The position numbers were made by a program, and so were the translations under genes. 45,016 nt of DNA from an uncultured Eubacteriales bacterium (GTDB taxonomy: Bacteria > Bacillota > Clostridia > Oscillospirales > CAG-272): positions 1-45,016 of the forward strand of contig CAKRYT010000010.1 in assembly GCA_934432675.1 (NCBI GenBank), in the 5' to 3' direction. The notes beneath the pieces were generated by a model. That model was given only the letters and a program-made list of their open reading frames with translations, was not told the origin of the DNA and did no database searches. Position 1 is the first letter of the stretch; every line of letters begins with the position of its first letter. This document shows positions 6,201-14,452 of this stretch, one piece after another.

Positions 6201-8759
6201 ATGAAACAGCGACTATTGGCAATCCTGCTGGTGCTGTGCATGGTAGTGGCGTTTATTCCCGCCATGGCTGTGGCAAGTGCGGCAGAGGACACCGGGACGA
6301 CCGGAGCGACCAATCCCGATGTTTGGGACGGTACGACCTTTACCCAACCGACGGTCGGAGACGGCACGGAGGAGAAACCGTGGGAACTTTCCAACTCGGC
6401 GCAGTTCATGTGGTTCCGCAACAAGCGCGAGGACGACGGAGCGGGTACGTTTTATAAACTGACTGCGGACCTCGACCTCAATCACGTGGAACTGGGTGCC
6501 CCGACGCAGAAGACATTTGCGGGGGTTTTGGACGGTAACAACAAGACGATCTACAACGTATCGTGCGCGGTAGCCGGTCTCAGTCCGCGCGGCTTATTGT
6601 GCATCTCGTCCGGGACCATCCGGAACCTGACTCTGGACGGCGTGAGCATGAACAGCCCCAGCAACCAAGGAGATGTCACCGGGGGTCTTGTCGGTCAGAT
6701 GACGGGCGGCTCCATCGTGAATTGCAACGTGCTGAATGCCGAATTGCATGCGAAGTACTACGTCGGCGGTCTTGTCGGTAAGGTGACGGGAACGTCTACC
6801 ATCGAAAACTGCCGTACCTCCACCGCAGAGGGCAAGAGCCTGCGTACCACGGCGGCGTACAATACCAGTTTTGCGGTCGGCGGCATTGTCGGTCAGTTGG
6901 ATGCAGATGCGGCGACGTATGCCGCGCCGATCACCCTGACCATCACCGGCTGCACGAATGACAGCCGGGTCGGCGGCGCCCCTACCAATATGGCCAATGC
7001 CGGTGGACTTGTCGGTTTCCTGACCTCTAAATATGAGGATAAGGTCGAAGGCAGAAACAAGGATATTGAAAACCGGTTGAAACTCATCAACTGCACGAAC
7101 AATGCCGACATATCGTCCGATAACGCCGACGCGACCAAGGCGTGCGCCGCCGGTGGTCTGATCGGAAAGACCAGTCGGTTTAAGAATATCTTGATTGAAA
7201 ACTGCGTCAATCGCGGTACCGTCAACAGCGCATCCGATGCAGCGGGCGGCTTTATGGGAAGAACGTTGGACGCCGGATCGTATAGAAACGTCAATCTTAC
7301 GATTAAGAATTCGGTAAACTACGGGAATGTGACGGCTGCTACTTCCTTTGCAGGAGGGTTTTTCGCCGGCTCAACCGGTTTCCCTGTGACGGTGACCGTG
7401 ACCAACAGCGCGCAGTGCGGGAATGTGACCGCAGGTACCAACGCGGGCGGCATCATCGGCAATACGCCTGCCGAGAAAGGCTGCCCGATTACCCTCACCG
7501 GTTGCTATGTCAATGCCCAAATCAAGGCGGCTGGGGAAACTTCCTATGCCGGACTGCTCGTGGGCAGTGGCACAAAGGCAACCGTGACCGGTAGCGGCAA
7601 CCTGCTTTGCGGTACTGCCACGGCGGACACTGCCGCCGGTGCATATCTCGGTGATGGCGGGCTGGCAACTAAACTGACGGATACATACCTTTCCGGCGTT
7701 GCGGGTTTGAAACTGATTGCACACGGTGCCGCGGCAACGGAAGCTACGGCGACGGACGCCGACTTTACCGGCACGACGGTGCTTAACGCGCTGAACGCGG
7801 CGGCGACCGCCGCCGGGCTCCCCGCAGACACCTGGGTGCAGGGCACGAACAATCCGGAGCTCAAACTGTTCTACGTTGCTCCCGAGACGCCGGAAGACGT
7901 CAGCATCCCGATCGACGGCGCGAGCCTGACGATCGGCAACAGCGTGACGCTGAACCTGTTTGTGAACAAGGCGACGGTGGACGCGACGGACGTTTCGTTC
8001 ACGAAGATCTACGTTGTGAGCGAAAAGGGCCGGTATGAAGGCACCCTCCGCACGGAGGACAACAAGTACGTCTTCGAGATCAAGGGTCTGACCGCTAAGG
8101 AGTTCGGTGAGAACAAAGAGTACACCGTGCAGTTGGAAACGGCCGACGGCCCGGTGACCTCGACCGCGGTCAAAGCGTATTCGCCCTTGCAGTACGCGAT
8201 CAACATGTACGGCAAGCGTACGGATATGGCAACGCTCGATCCGCTGCTCCTTGCAATCGTGAATTACGCCGATGCGGCAGGTACGAATGCAAAGAACGTC
8301 TTTAATACAGCGGTCTTTGGCGCAAACATTGAAAATACGGAGACCGCTTGGGGGATGAAACTCCCGTGGTATGCAACCGTTCTTGCAGGGGACGCGAATG
8401 CAGAGCAGTACACTTACACCGGCAGCCTGCCGAAGTTTGGGGCAACGCTGTCCGAGACGCTGACCCTGACGGCGACGCTGACGGGGACCACCTACACGGA
8501 CCTGACCGTGAAGATCGGTAACACGACGGTGTCGGGCGAGGTCAAGGATGGGAAAGTGACCGTCTCCGGTCTTTACGCCACCGACCTCTACAACACGATG
8601 GAACTGATCTACACGACCGAGAGCGGGACGGAAACGTATACCTGGTCGCTGATGCAGTATCTGGACAGTTTCAAGGGGACCGATGATGCGGTACTTGCCG
8701 AGGCAACCGCTATTTACCTCTACGCGGCGAGAGCGTTCTGCCTTGCCAACCACAAGTGA
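6201..8759 (+). CDS. Secreted GLUG-repeat surface protein
   Basis: An 852-residue protein. The ATG at 6201 has a perfect AGGAGG six bases upstream; an upstream in-frame ATG at 6147 has none. Residues 1-28 are a Sec signal peptide with AxA sites (AVASAA). Residues about 60-560 contain repeated GLUG-type motifs (GGLVGxxxGxxIxNCxxxG), expected to form a beta-helix. From about 590 a different module follows: a beta domain and a helical segment resembling SPLQYAINMYG...LLLAIVNYADAA, then a second beta domain and a second helical segment (WSLMQYLDSF...AIYLYAARAF). This tail resembles modules common in Clostridia surface proteins. There is no lipobox, sortase motif or transmembrane anchor. Role inferred: extracellular adhesion or polymer binding. 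Confidence 0.85.
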   Translation: MKQRLLAILLVLCMVVAFIPAMAVASAAEDTGTTGATNPDVWDGTTFTQPTVGDGTEEKPWELSNSAQFMWFRNKREDDGAGTFYKLTADLDLNHVELGAPTQKTFAGVLDGNNKTIYNVSCAVAGLSPRGLLCISSGTIRNLTLDGVSMNSPSNQGDVTGGLVGQMTGGSIVNCNVLNAELHAKYYVGGLVGKVTGTSTIENCRTSTAEGKSLRTTAAYNTSFAVGGIVGQLDADAATYAAPITLTITGCTNDSRVGGAPTNMANAGGLVGFLTSKYEDKVEGRNKDIENRLKLINCTNNADISSDNADATKACAAGGLIGKTSRFKNILIENCVNRGTVNSASDAAGGFMGRTLDAGSYRNVNLTIKNSVNYGNVTAATSFAGGFFAGSTGFPVTVTVTNSAQCGNVTAGTNAGGIIGNTPAEKGCPITLTGCYVNAQIKAAGETSYAGLLVGSGTKATVTGSGNLLCGTATADTAAGAYLGDGGLATKLTDTYLSGVAGLKLIAHGAAATEATATDADFTGTTVLNALNAAATAAGLPADTWVQGTNNPELKLFYVAPETPEDVSIPIDGASLTIGNSVTLNLFVNKATVDATDVSFTKIYVVSEKGRYEGTLRTEDNKYVFEIKGLTAKEFGENKEYTVQLETADGPVTSTAVKAYSPLQYAINMYGKRTDMATLDPLLLAIVNYADAAGTNAKNVFNTAVFGANIENTETAWGMKLPWYATVLAGDANAEQYTYTGSLPKFGATLSETLTLTATLTGTTYTDLTVKIGNTTVSGEVKDGKVTVSGLYATDLYNTMELIYTTESGTETYTWSLMQYLDSFKGTDDAVLAEATAIYLYAARAFCLANHK

Positions 8760-8779
8760 TAAGGAGAGAGGGTACAGAT

Positions 8780-8914
8780 ATGAAGAAGAATTACGAAACA
8801 CCGACGGTGGAGATCCTCGCGTTCGCGACCGAGGATGTGATCCGCACGAGTGGTGAAACCGCCCGCCTGTTCGCAGAGACGCCCGAAGACAAGTTCGAGG
8901 ACGCCGGCGCGTAA
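8780..8914 (+). CDS. Small acidic protein, 44 residues
   Basis: The ATG at 8780 lies 20 bp after the GLUG gene stop, with an AAGGAGAGAGG ribosome binding site just after that stop. The protein begins MKKNYETPTVEILAFATEDV, followed by a TSG motif and an acidic tail ending in DAGA. No signal peptide, Cys or membrane segment is seen. Small proteins with a similar opening (MKK-x-Y-x-x-P-x-x-E, then an EDVI-T-S-G patch) are, from memory, frequent in gut Clostridia next to surface-protein genes; their function is not established. It is cotranscribed with the GLUG gene and ends just before a strong terminator. Confidence 0.8.
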   Translation: MKKNYETPTVEILAFATEDVIRTSGETARLFAETPEDKFEDAGA

Positions 8915-8945
8915 AGCGGGGACGAAACAAGTAACCTTTTAAGCG

Positions 8946-8980
8946 GGGGAGTGCCTTTTCAAAAAGGCACTCCCCTTTTT
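8946..8980 (+). terminator. Intrinsic terminator of the GLUG/small-protein operon
   Basis: GGGGAGTGCCTTTT pairs with AAAAGGCACTCCCC, followed by five T residues. Confidence 0.92.
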
Positions 8981-9086
8981 GCTATACGGAAGAGGGGGAA
9001 CCCTCGTCCCGCACCGGCAAAAAAGCCCCCCGTGCGGCGGTTTACGTCCTCGCCCGGGGGGCAAAATGTTCAGAAAAATCGTATGC

Positions 9087-9205
9087 CCGGCGCAGGGAAA
9101 ACGGAGGTGTACGGTGGGAGCCGTTACACCGGGGCAACGGGGGAGCGCGAAAGGCGGCGGCGCGGCGGGAAACGCCGGCGCAGGGAAAACGGAGGTGTGC
9201 GGTGG
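9087..9205. repeat. 31-bp direct repeat in an intergenic region
   Basis: The block starting CCGGCGCAGGGAAAACGGAG occurs at 9087-9117 and 9175-9205 with one mismatch and an 88-bp period. After each copy the bases remain loosely alike (GTTACACC versus GTTACTCC). It lies in the otherwise empty interval 8981-9231 between a plus-strand terminator and a minus-strand terminator, so it is probably untranscribed or a relic. No coding evidence. Confidence 0.75.
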
Positions 9206-9231
9206 AGACTGTGTTACTCCTACGAAAATGC

Positions 9232-9264
9232 AAAAAAACGGGGGCATCAGGTCGATGCCCCCGT
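9232..9264 (-). terminator. Intrinsic terminator of the yitT-like gene
   Basis: ACGGGGGCAT/ATGCCCCCGT stem; on the minus strand it is followed by seven T residues. Confidence 0.9.
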
Positions 9265-9296
9265 GCAATATTGACACCCGCCGTCTGCGTGTTCCG

Positions 9297-10172
9297 TCAG
9301 ACGGAGCGGAAACCTCTGCCGATAATCTCCGACGTCGACTGTACCGTCACAAACGCGTTCGGGTCAATCTCGTAGATCTTCTTTTTCAGTCTCACGGCCT
9401 CGATGCGCTTGCAGGAGGTGAAGATCAGCGTCTTCGGCTCCCCGGTGTAGGCACCGCGCGCCTCCGCCTCGGTCGCCGAGTGTTTCATGTCTTCGATGAT
9501 GTATTTCACGATCTCGTCCGCATGGGTCGTCACGATGGTGAACGATTTGCACACGTTCATGCTCTCAATCACGGTATCGACGAGGAACGCTTTGAGGAAC
9601 AGCCCCAGGATGGAGAACAGACCGGCCGTCAGACCGAACACAAAGAACGAGGACGCGGCAATCAGGGTATCAAAGCAGAGCAGGGCTTTGCCGACGTTGA
9701 GCGAGGTGTACTTTTTCAGGATCAGTGCCAGAATATCCGTCCCGCCCGAACTCCCCTCTGCGTGGAAAATCAGGCCCGAGCCGATGCCGTTCAGCATAAT
9801 GCCGTAGATGAGTTCCATAAAGGGCTGTTTCGTCAGCGGCGCGGAGAGCGGCACCACCCGCTCCAACATCCAGATAATCGCCGAATAGACAAGGCTGCAA
9901 TACACCGTCTTGATCCCGAAACTGCGCCCGAGAAAAAGGTAGCCGAGGAGGAGCAGGAGCACGTTCAGGATAATGATAATCGTGCCGGGGGTCAGAAACC
10001 CGAGTTGTTTCTCGGAGAAAACCTCACCGAGGACGGTCGCGATACCCGAGACGCCGCCCGTCGAAAACCCGTTCGGAATCTTGAAAAAATACACACCGAC
10101 CGCCATCATGATGATCCCGATGGTCATCTCGACGTACTGTCGCACATTCTTATTTTTGATGATCTCCGCCAT
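9297..10172 (-). CDS. YitT family membrane protein (DUF161-DUF2179)
   Basis: A 291-residue integral membrane protein. The ATG at 10172 (MAEIIKNKN) follows GGAGG at 5 bp spacing; a longer frame to 10223 lacks a site. About five hydrophobic segments fill residues 10-200, with the family-typical NGFSTGGVSGIA and GSSGGTDILA glycine-rich motifs. The C-terminal 90 residues form a soluble DUF2179 domain (about 205-291) with IVTTHADEIVKYI. YitT proteins are widespread in Firmicutes and their substrate is not firmly known; the paired GG(V/T) motifs suggest a transporter-like fold. It is monocistronic and divergent from lacZ. Family call is strong, function unknown. Confidence 0.9.
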   Translation of the reverse strand: MAEIIKNKNVRQYVEMTIGIIMMAVGVYFFKIPNGFSTGGVSGIATVLGEVFSEKQLGFLTPGTIIIILNVLLLLLGYLFLGRSFGIKTVYCSLVYSAIIWMLERVVPLSAPLTKQPFMELIYGIMLNGIGSGLIFHAEGSSGGTDILALILKKYTSLNVGKALLCFDTLIAASSFFVFGLTAGLFSILGLFLKAFLVDTVIESMNVCKSFTIVTTHADEIVKYIIEDMKHSATEAEARGAYTGEPKTLIFTSCKRIEAVRLKKKIYEIDPNAFVTVQSTSEIIGRGFRSV

Positions 10173-10237
10173 TGAAACCTCCGTGCCGCGGGGCGGCAAC
10201 GTGAAAACTTCCGCCGGGTACAATATCCCGGCATTCC

Positions 10238-10266
10238 ATTGTAACGCATTTTCTGCGGTTTGTAAA
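10238..10266 (-). promoter_or_regulatory. Promoter of the yitT-like gene
   Basis: On the minus strand TTTACA (10261-10266) and TACAAT (10238-10243) with a 17-bp spacer. It is divergent from the lacZ promoter, with 45 bp between the two -35 elements. Confidence 0.7.
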
Positions 10267-10311
10267 GAGAAACCGCACGAAAAGACGACGAGGAGAAACG
10301 CACGAAACCGA

Positions 10312-10340
10312 TTGACTTTCCCACAGCCTGTCGGTATAAT
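10312..10340 (+). promoter_or_regulatory. Promoter of the beta-galactosidase operon
   Basis: TTGACT (10312-10317) and TATAAT (10335-10340) with 17-bp spacing. No clear operator palindrome is visible between it and the ATG at 10394. Confidence 0.85.
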
Positions 10341-10393
10341 GAAGTTACCGAAAAAATGCCGCGATATGCGGGCGAAAACGAGGAGAGACTGCT

Positions 10394-13300
10394 ATGCCGA
10401 TCGGAGTCCCGGACCATCACAAAACGCTCGAAACGCTCCATGAAGGGTGCGAAAGACCGCACGCCTATTTCATCCCCTACGCCGACCGCGACACCGCCGA
10501 CCGCGGCAACCGCGGCGCGTCACCTTTCGTCAAGACGCTGTGCGGGACCTGGGATTTCCGCTATTACGAGAGCGTCGGGGACGTTGAGGACTTCCTCGCC
10601 CCCGCCTTTGACCGTGCCGCGATGGAGACCATACCCGTCCCGCGCTCCTGGCAGACCATGCTCGACCGCGGCTACGACGTGCCGCAATATACCAACGTGC
10701 GCTACCCGTACCCGGTAGACCCGCCGAAGGTGCCGGAGCGCAACCCTGCGGGGCTCTATATGCGCGACTTCCGCGTGGATGCCGCCATGCTCGACGGCAA
10801 ACGCGTCTATATGACCTTTGAAGGGGTGGATGCCTGTTTCTACCTCTTCGTCAACGGTACTTACTGCGCGTACAGCCAGGTCTCGCACTGCACGTCCGAG
10901 GTCGATGTGACGAAACACCTGCACGCGGGGAACAACACGGTGGCGGTCCTCGTGCTCAAATGGTGTGACGGCTCTTACCTGGAAGACCAGGATATGTGGC
11001 GGATGTCCGGCATCTTCCGCGAGGTACTGCTCGTCGCGCGCGACGAGATCCACGTCCGCGACCTGTTTGTGAAAACCGCGCTCACGGACGACTTCTCCTC
11101 TGCCGCCGTCACCTGCGAGGTGGAGACAAACGGTGCATCGGACGTCAACTATACGTTACTTTCCCCCGGCGGCGACGTACTTTCCGGTGGGGTAAAGCAC
11201 GTTTCGGGGCGTGAGACCTTGGAGATCGCGACGCTCGCGGACCCCGTGCTCTGGAACGACGAGAACCCCGCGCTTTACACGCTGTATATCGAGGCGGGGC
11301 AGGAGGTCATCCGCATCCCCGTCGGCGTGCGGCGGGTGGAAGTCAAAGGGGGGGTCGTGCTCCTCAACGGCAAAGCCGTCAAGGCGCGCGGCGTCAACCG
11401 CCACGACAGCCATCCGATCCTCGGGCACGCGACGCCCCTCGCGCATATCCGCGAGGACCTCATGATTATGAAACGGCACAATATCAATATGGTGCGTACC
11501 TCGCACTATCCGAACGACCCGCGTTTCTACGAGTTGTGTGACGAATACGGGATCCTCGTCTGTGACGAGACGGATCTCGAAACGCACGGTTTCCAGTACG
11601 CGGGCAAGTGGAACACGACGACCGACGACCCCGCGTGGGAGGCGGCGTACCTCGACCGCAGCGAGCGGATGTTCGAGCGCGACAAAAACCATCCCTCGAT
11701 CATCATGTGGAGCGTGGGGAACGAGTCGGGTTGCGGCCGCAATCACCGCGCGCAGGCGGATTATTTCCACCGGGTCGATCCCTCCCGCCTCGTGCACTCG
11801 GAGGACGAGTCCGCATACGTCAACTGGCGGCAGATGACCGGCGACGACCCCGCCGCGGCGGAGGCCGCCAAGGCAGACGCCTATATCGACGTGGACTCCC
11901 GTATGTATCCGACGCTCGACGCGATGCGTAAGATCGTCGAGGTGAGCCGCCGCCCGCTGTTCCTCTGCGAATACTGCCATGCGATGGGGAACGGCCCCGG
12001 GGATCTCGCGGCGTACTGGGCACTCATGCGCTCGAACGACCGCTATTTCGGCGGGTGCGTCTGGGAATACTGTGACCACTCGGTGGCGACCGGGGAGAAC
12101 GTTTACGCCGACCCGCACTACACCTACGGCGGCGACTTCGGCGAGGAGATCCACGACGGCAACTTCTGCGTGGACGGGCTCGTCTATCCCGACCGGGGAA
12201 TCGGGACGGGGATGCTCGAACTCAAAGAGGTGCTGAAACCCTTTGCCGTCACGGCGGGGGGCACCCCCGGCGAGATCGTCGTGGAGAGTTACCGCTATTT
12301 CGAGAGCCTCTGCGACCTCGACCTCGTCTGGCAGGTGCGGGAGGACGGGGAACTGCTCTTCTCGGGCTCCGTCCCGCTCGACAACGATCCGCGGGAGGTC
12401 AAGACCTACCGTCTGTTCTCGGGGTTCGCGCCGACCGGCGTGACCACCCTGGATATTTCCGTCCGTTACCGTGAGCCCACCGACTTCTCGGAGGCGGGAT
12501 ATGAAGTCGGGACGGCGCAGCTGCTCCTCTCGGACGACCGCGCGGCGGTGTACGCACCGAAAACGTCGCCCGTGTCGCTCGCGGACACGCCCGACGCCTA
12601 TATCCTCTCCGTCGGGGAGACGGTCTACACCTTCGGGCGCAGAACGGGGTTGCTCTCCTCCCTCGTCGATAACGGGACGGAGATGCTGCTCGCGCCGATG
12701 GTGCCGACCATCTGGCGCGCACCGACGGACAACGACCGCAACGTGAAAAACAAGTGGTACGAAAGAGGATACGACCGTGCGAAGGCGGAGTTCTACGGCT
12801 GGGGTACGCCCGAAGTGGCACCCGACCGCGTGACGCTCCGTGCGGAGATCGCGCTCTCGGTACCGGGTCTGCGCCCGCATCTCAAAGCCGCGGTGGCTTA
12901 CACGGTGAGTGCCGGGGGGCTGACCGTCGCGTGTGACGCACACATCCGGGCTGAAATCCTCGACGGGGCACCGTTGCCTCGTTTCGGCTTCCGTCTGACG
13001 ATGCCGGAGGGGTGCGAGGACGTCCGTTACTTCGGCTACGGGCCCGTTGAGTCCTACGCCGACAAGCGGCTCGCCGCGCGGCTCGGCGACTTCCGCACCA
13101 CCGTGACCGAAAACTACGTCCCGTATATCCGCCCGCAGGAAAACGGCGCACACGACGGATGCCGTTTCGCGGCGGTGTCCGATATCGGCGGGCAGGGGCT
13201 CTACTTCACCGCCGACGATTTCTCGCTGACGGCGACGCACTTCTCGCCCGAGCAGCTGACCGAGAAGGCGCATCACTACGAACTCGTGCCGGAGCGGGAG

Positions 13301-13471
13301 ACGACCGTCATCATCGACGCCCGGCAGGCGGGCATCGGCTCCAACTCCTGCGGCCCCGAACTTTCGCCGGAATATCGGCTGGACCGGGGGACGATCGCCT
13401 TCACTTTCCGCATAAAACCCGTATTCGCGGGCGACCTCGACCCGTGGCGCGAGATGCGGACGAAAGCGTGA
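10394..13471 (+). CDS. lacZ: Beta-galactosidase, glycoside hydrolase family 2 (LacZ type)
   Basis: A 1025-residue enzyme, the size of E. coli LacZ (1024), with the full five-domain layout. It has an N-terminal jelly-roll (about 45-215), an immunoglobulin-like domain, and a TIM barrel from about 330 with RGVNRHD and MVRTSHYPNDPRFYELCDEYG. The general acid/base is Glu444 in VGNESG and the nucleophile is Glu526 in CEYCHAMGNG. The C-terminal beta-sandwich has PTIWRAPTDND. It hydrolyses terminal beta-galactosides such as lactose. No signal peptide, so it is cytosolic, implying uptake of the sugar by a transporter encoded elsewhere. The ATG at 10394 has an AGGAGA site. A DUF3737 gene follows after four bases. 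No regulator or permease is adjacent. Confidence 0.96.
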   Translation: MPIGVPDHHKTLETLHEGCERPHAYFIPYADRDTADRGNRGASPFVKTLCGTWDFRYYESVGDVEDFLAPAFDRAAMETIPVPRSWQTMLDRGYDVPQYTNVRYPYPVDPPKVPERNPAGLYMRDFRVDAAMLDGKRVYMTFEGVDACFYLFVNGTYCAYSQVSHCTSEVDVTKHLHAGNNTVAVLVLKWCDGSYLEDQDMWRMSGIFREVLLVARDEIHVRDLFVKTALTDDFSSAAVTCEVETNGASDVNYTLLSPGGDVLSGGVKHVSGRETLEIATLADPVLWNDENPALYTLYIEAGQEVIRIPVGVRRVEVKGGVVLLNGKAVKARGVNRHDSHPILGHATPLAHIREDLMIMKRHNINMVRTSHYPNDPRFYELCDEYGILVCDETDLETHGFQYAGKWNTTTDDPAWEAAYLDRSERMFERDKNHPSIIMWSVGNESGCGRNHRAQADYFHRVDPSRLVHSEDESAYVNWRQMTGDDPAAAEAAKADAYIDVDSRMYPTLDAMRKIVEVSRRPLFLCEYCHAMGNGPGDLAAYWALMRSNDRYFGGCVWEYCDHSVATGENVYADPHYTYGGDFGEEIHDGNFCVDGLVYPDRGIGTGMLELKEVLKPFAVTAGGTPGEIVVESYRYFESLCDLDLVWQVREDGELLFSGSVPLDNDPREVKTYRLFSGFAPTGVTTLDISVRYREPTDFSEAGYEVGTAQLLLSDDRAAVYAPKTSPVSLADTPDAYILSVGETVYTFGRRTGLLSSLVDNGTEMLLAPMVPTIWRAPTDNDRNVKNKWYERGYDRAKAEFYGWGTPEVAPDRVTLRAEIALSVPGLRPHLKAAVAYTVSAGGLTVACDAHIRAEILDGAPLPRFGFRLTMPEGCEDVRYFGYGPVESYADKRLAARLGDFRTTVTENYVPYIRPQENGAHDGCRFAAVSDIGGQGLYFTADDFSLTATHFSPEQLTEKAHHYELVPERETTVIIDARQAGIGSNSCGPELSPEYRLDRGTIAFTFRIKPVFAGDLDPWREMRTKA

Positions 13472-13475
13472 TACG

Positions 13476-14147
13476 ATGTCGACAAAGAACTTTTCGTCCC
13501 CCGAGGGGGAGGCACCGCTCGCGCGCGTGACACTCGAAAACACCGTCTACGATGACGCGTTCGCCCTTGCGCTGTGCCGCGAGATGACACTGCTTTCCTG
13601 CCGTTTCACGGGGGAGGGCGCGCTCTCGCGACTGATCGACTCGCTCCTCTCGGAGTGCGTTTTCGATGCCTCTGCCGCGGGGGCACTCCGCCTCGGCGTG
13701 TGTCTCAATCTGCAAGGCGGGGAGATCGACGCCCCGGACGTCCTTTTCGGCGGCGAGACGGTGACGGTCGAGCGTATGACGGTGACAGCCGGGGGTTTTG
13801 CCGCCGGATGCCGTGAAATCGTGCTCCGCGATGCCCGCTTTGCGGGCGAACGGCTGTTCTCCCTGTGTGCGTCCCTGCGTGCGGAGAATATCGAAGTGAC
13901 GGGTGACGGCGCGTTCGCGTCGCTTTCCGACTCGTCTCTCGATTTTTCGACACTTACGGGGAACGATCTCCTGTCCGGCGCACGCGACGTCACCGTGACC
14001 GATACCGTCATCGACGGCGACCGTTTCGGTTACTTCACCGAAAACCTCACGCTGCGCGGCTGTCTCATCACCGGCAGGGCTCCTTTGCGCTTTGCCCGCG
14101 GACTCGTCCTCGACGGCTGCAAGGTCGTGGACACCGCCGGGGCGTAA
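13476..14147 (+). CDS. DUF3737-like beta-helix protein
   Basis: A 223-residue protein starting four bases after the lacZ stop, so almost certainly cotranslated with it. It is made of short beta-strand repeats of pentapeptide or beta-helix character. The C-terminal half matches the DUF3737 pattern as I know it: RDVTVTDTVIDGDRFGYF, then TENLTLRGCLITG, then RAPLRFARGLVLDGC. No signal peptide or catalytic motif is visible. It is somewhat shorter than most family members (about 280), with the N-terminus compressed. Function unknown; genes of this family often sit beside unrelated metabolic genes. Its pairing with lacZ suggests shared expression rather than a known functional link. Confidence 0.75.
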   Translation: MSTKNFSSPEGEAPLARVTLENTVYDDAFALALCREMTLLSCRFTGEGALSRLIDSLLSECVFDASAAGALRLGVCLNLQGGEIDAPDVLFGGETVTVERMTVTAGGFAAGCREIVLRDARFAGERLFSLCASLRAENIEVTGDGAFASLSDSSLDFSTLTGNDLLSGARDVTVTDTVIDGDRFGYFTENLTLRGCLITGRAPLRFARGLVLDGCKVVDTAGA

Positions 14148-14306
14148 ACAATCGCCTGATGATCTGCGGGGAGGGCTTTCTCAGAGAAACGCTTTCTTAC
14201 AGGGCAGCCATCCCCTCCGCACATCGGCGACCGGCACGAAATACAAAACGGAGACAGGCAAAAAACAGACAACAGGAACGAAAAGCCGAAACGAACAACA
14301 AAAAGA

Positions 14307-14340
14307 AGAGACAGCACGCCGTTATGCTGTCTCTGTTTTT
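14307..14340 (+). terminator. Terminator of the lacZ operon
   Basis: AGAGACAGCA/TGCTGTCTCT stem followed by GTTTTT. Confidence 0.88.
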
Positions 14341-14402
14341 ATGAAGGTATTTTTCATCGCGCGAGCAAAAGGAGTGGGATAAAGTTTTTAGGGGAAGGGT
14401 TT

Positions 14403-14435
14403 GGGGAACCCCCTTGTTCACAAAGGGGGTTCCCC
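14403..14435 (-). terminator. Terminator of the lysS operon
   Basis: GGGGAACCCCCTT pairs with AAGGGGGTTCCCC just downstream of the lysS stop on the minus strand. A short T-poor tail is followed by CCCCTAAAAACTTT. Confidence 0.7.
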
Positions 14436-14452
14436 ATAAAAGACTTCCGTTC

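Noticed and set aside
11156..13543. 795-codon minus-strand open frame across lacZ
   Set aside because: Antisense of a clear GH2 enzyme; frame remains open because of high GC at codon third positions.
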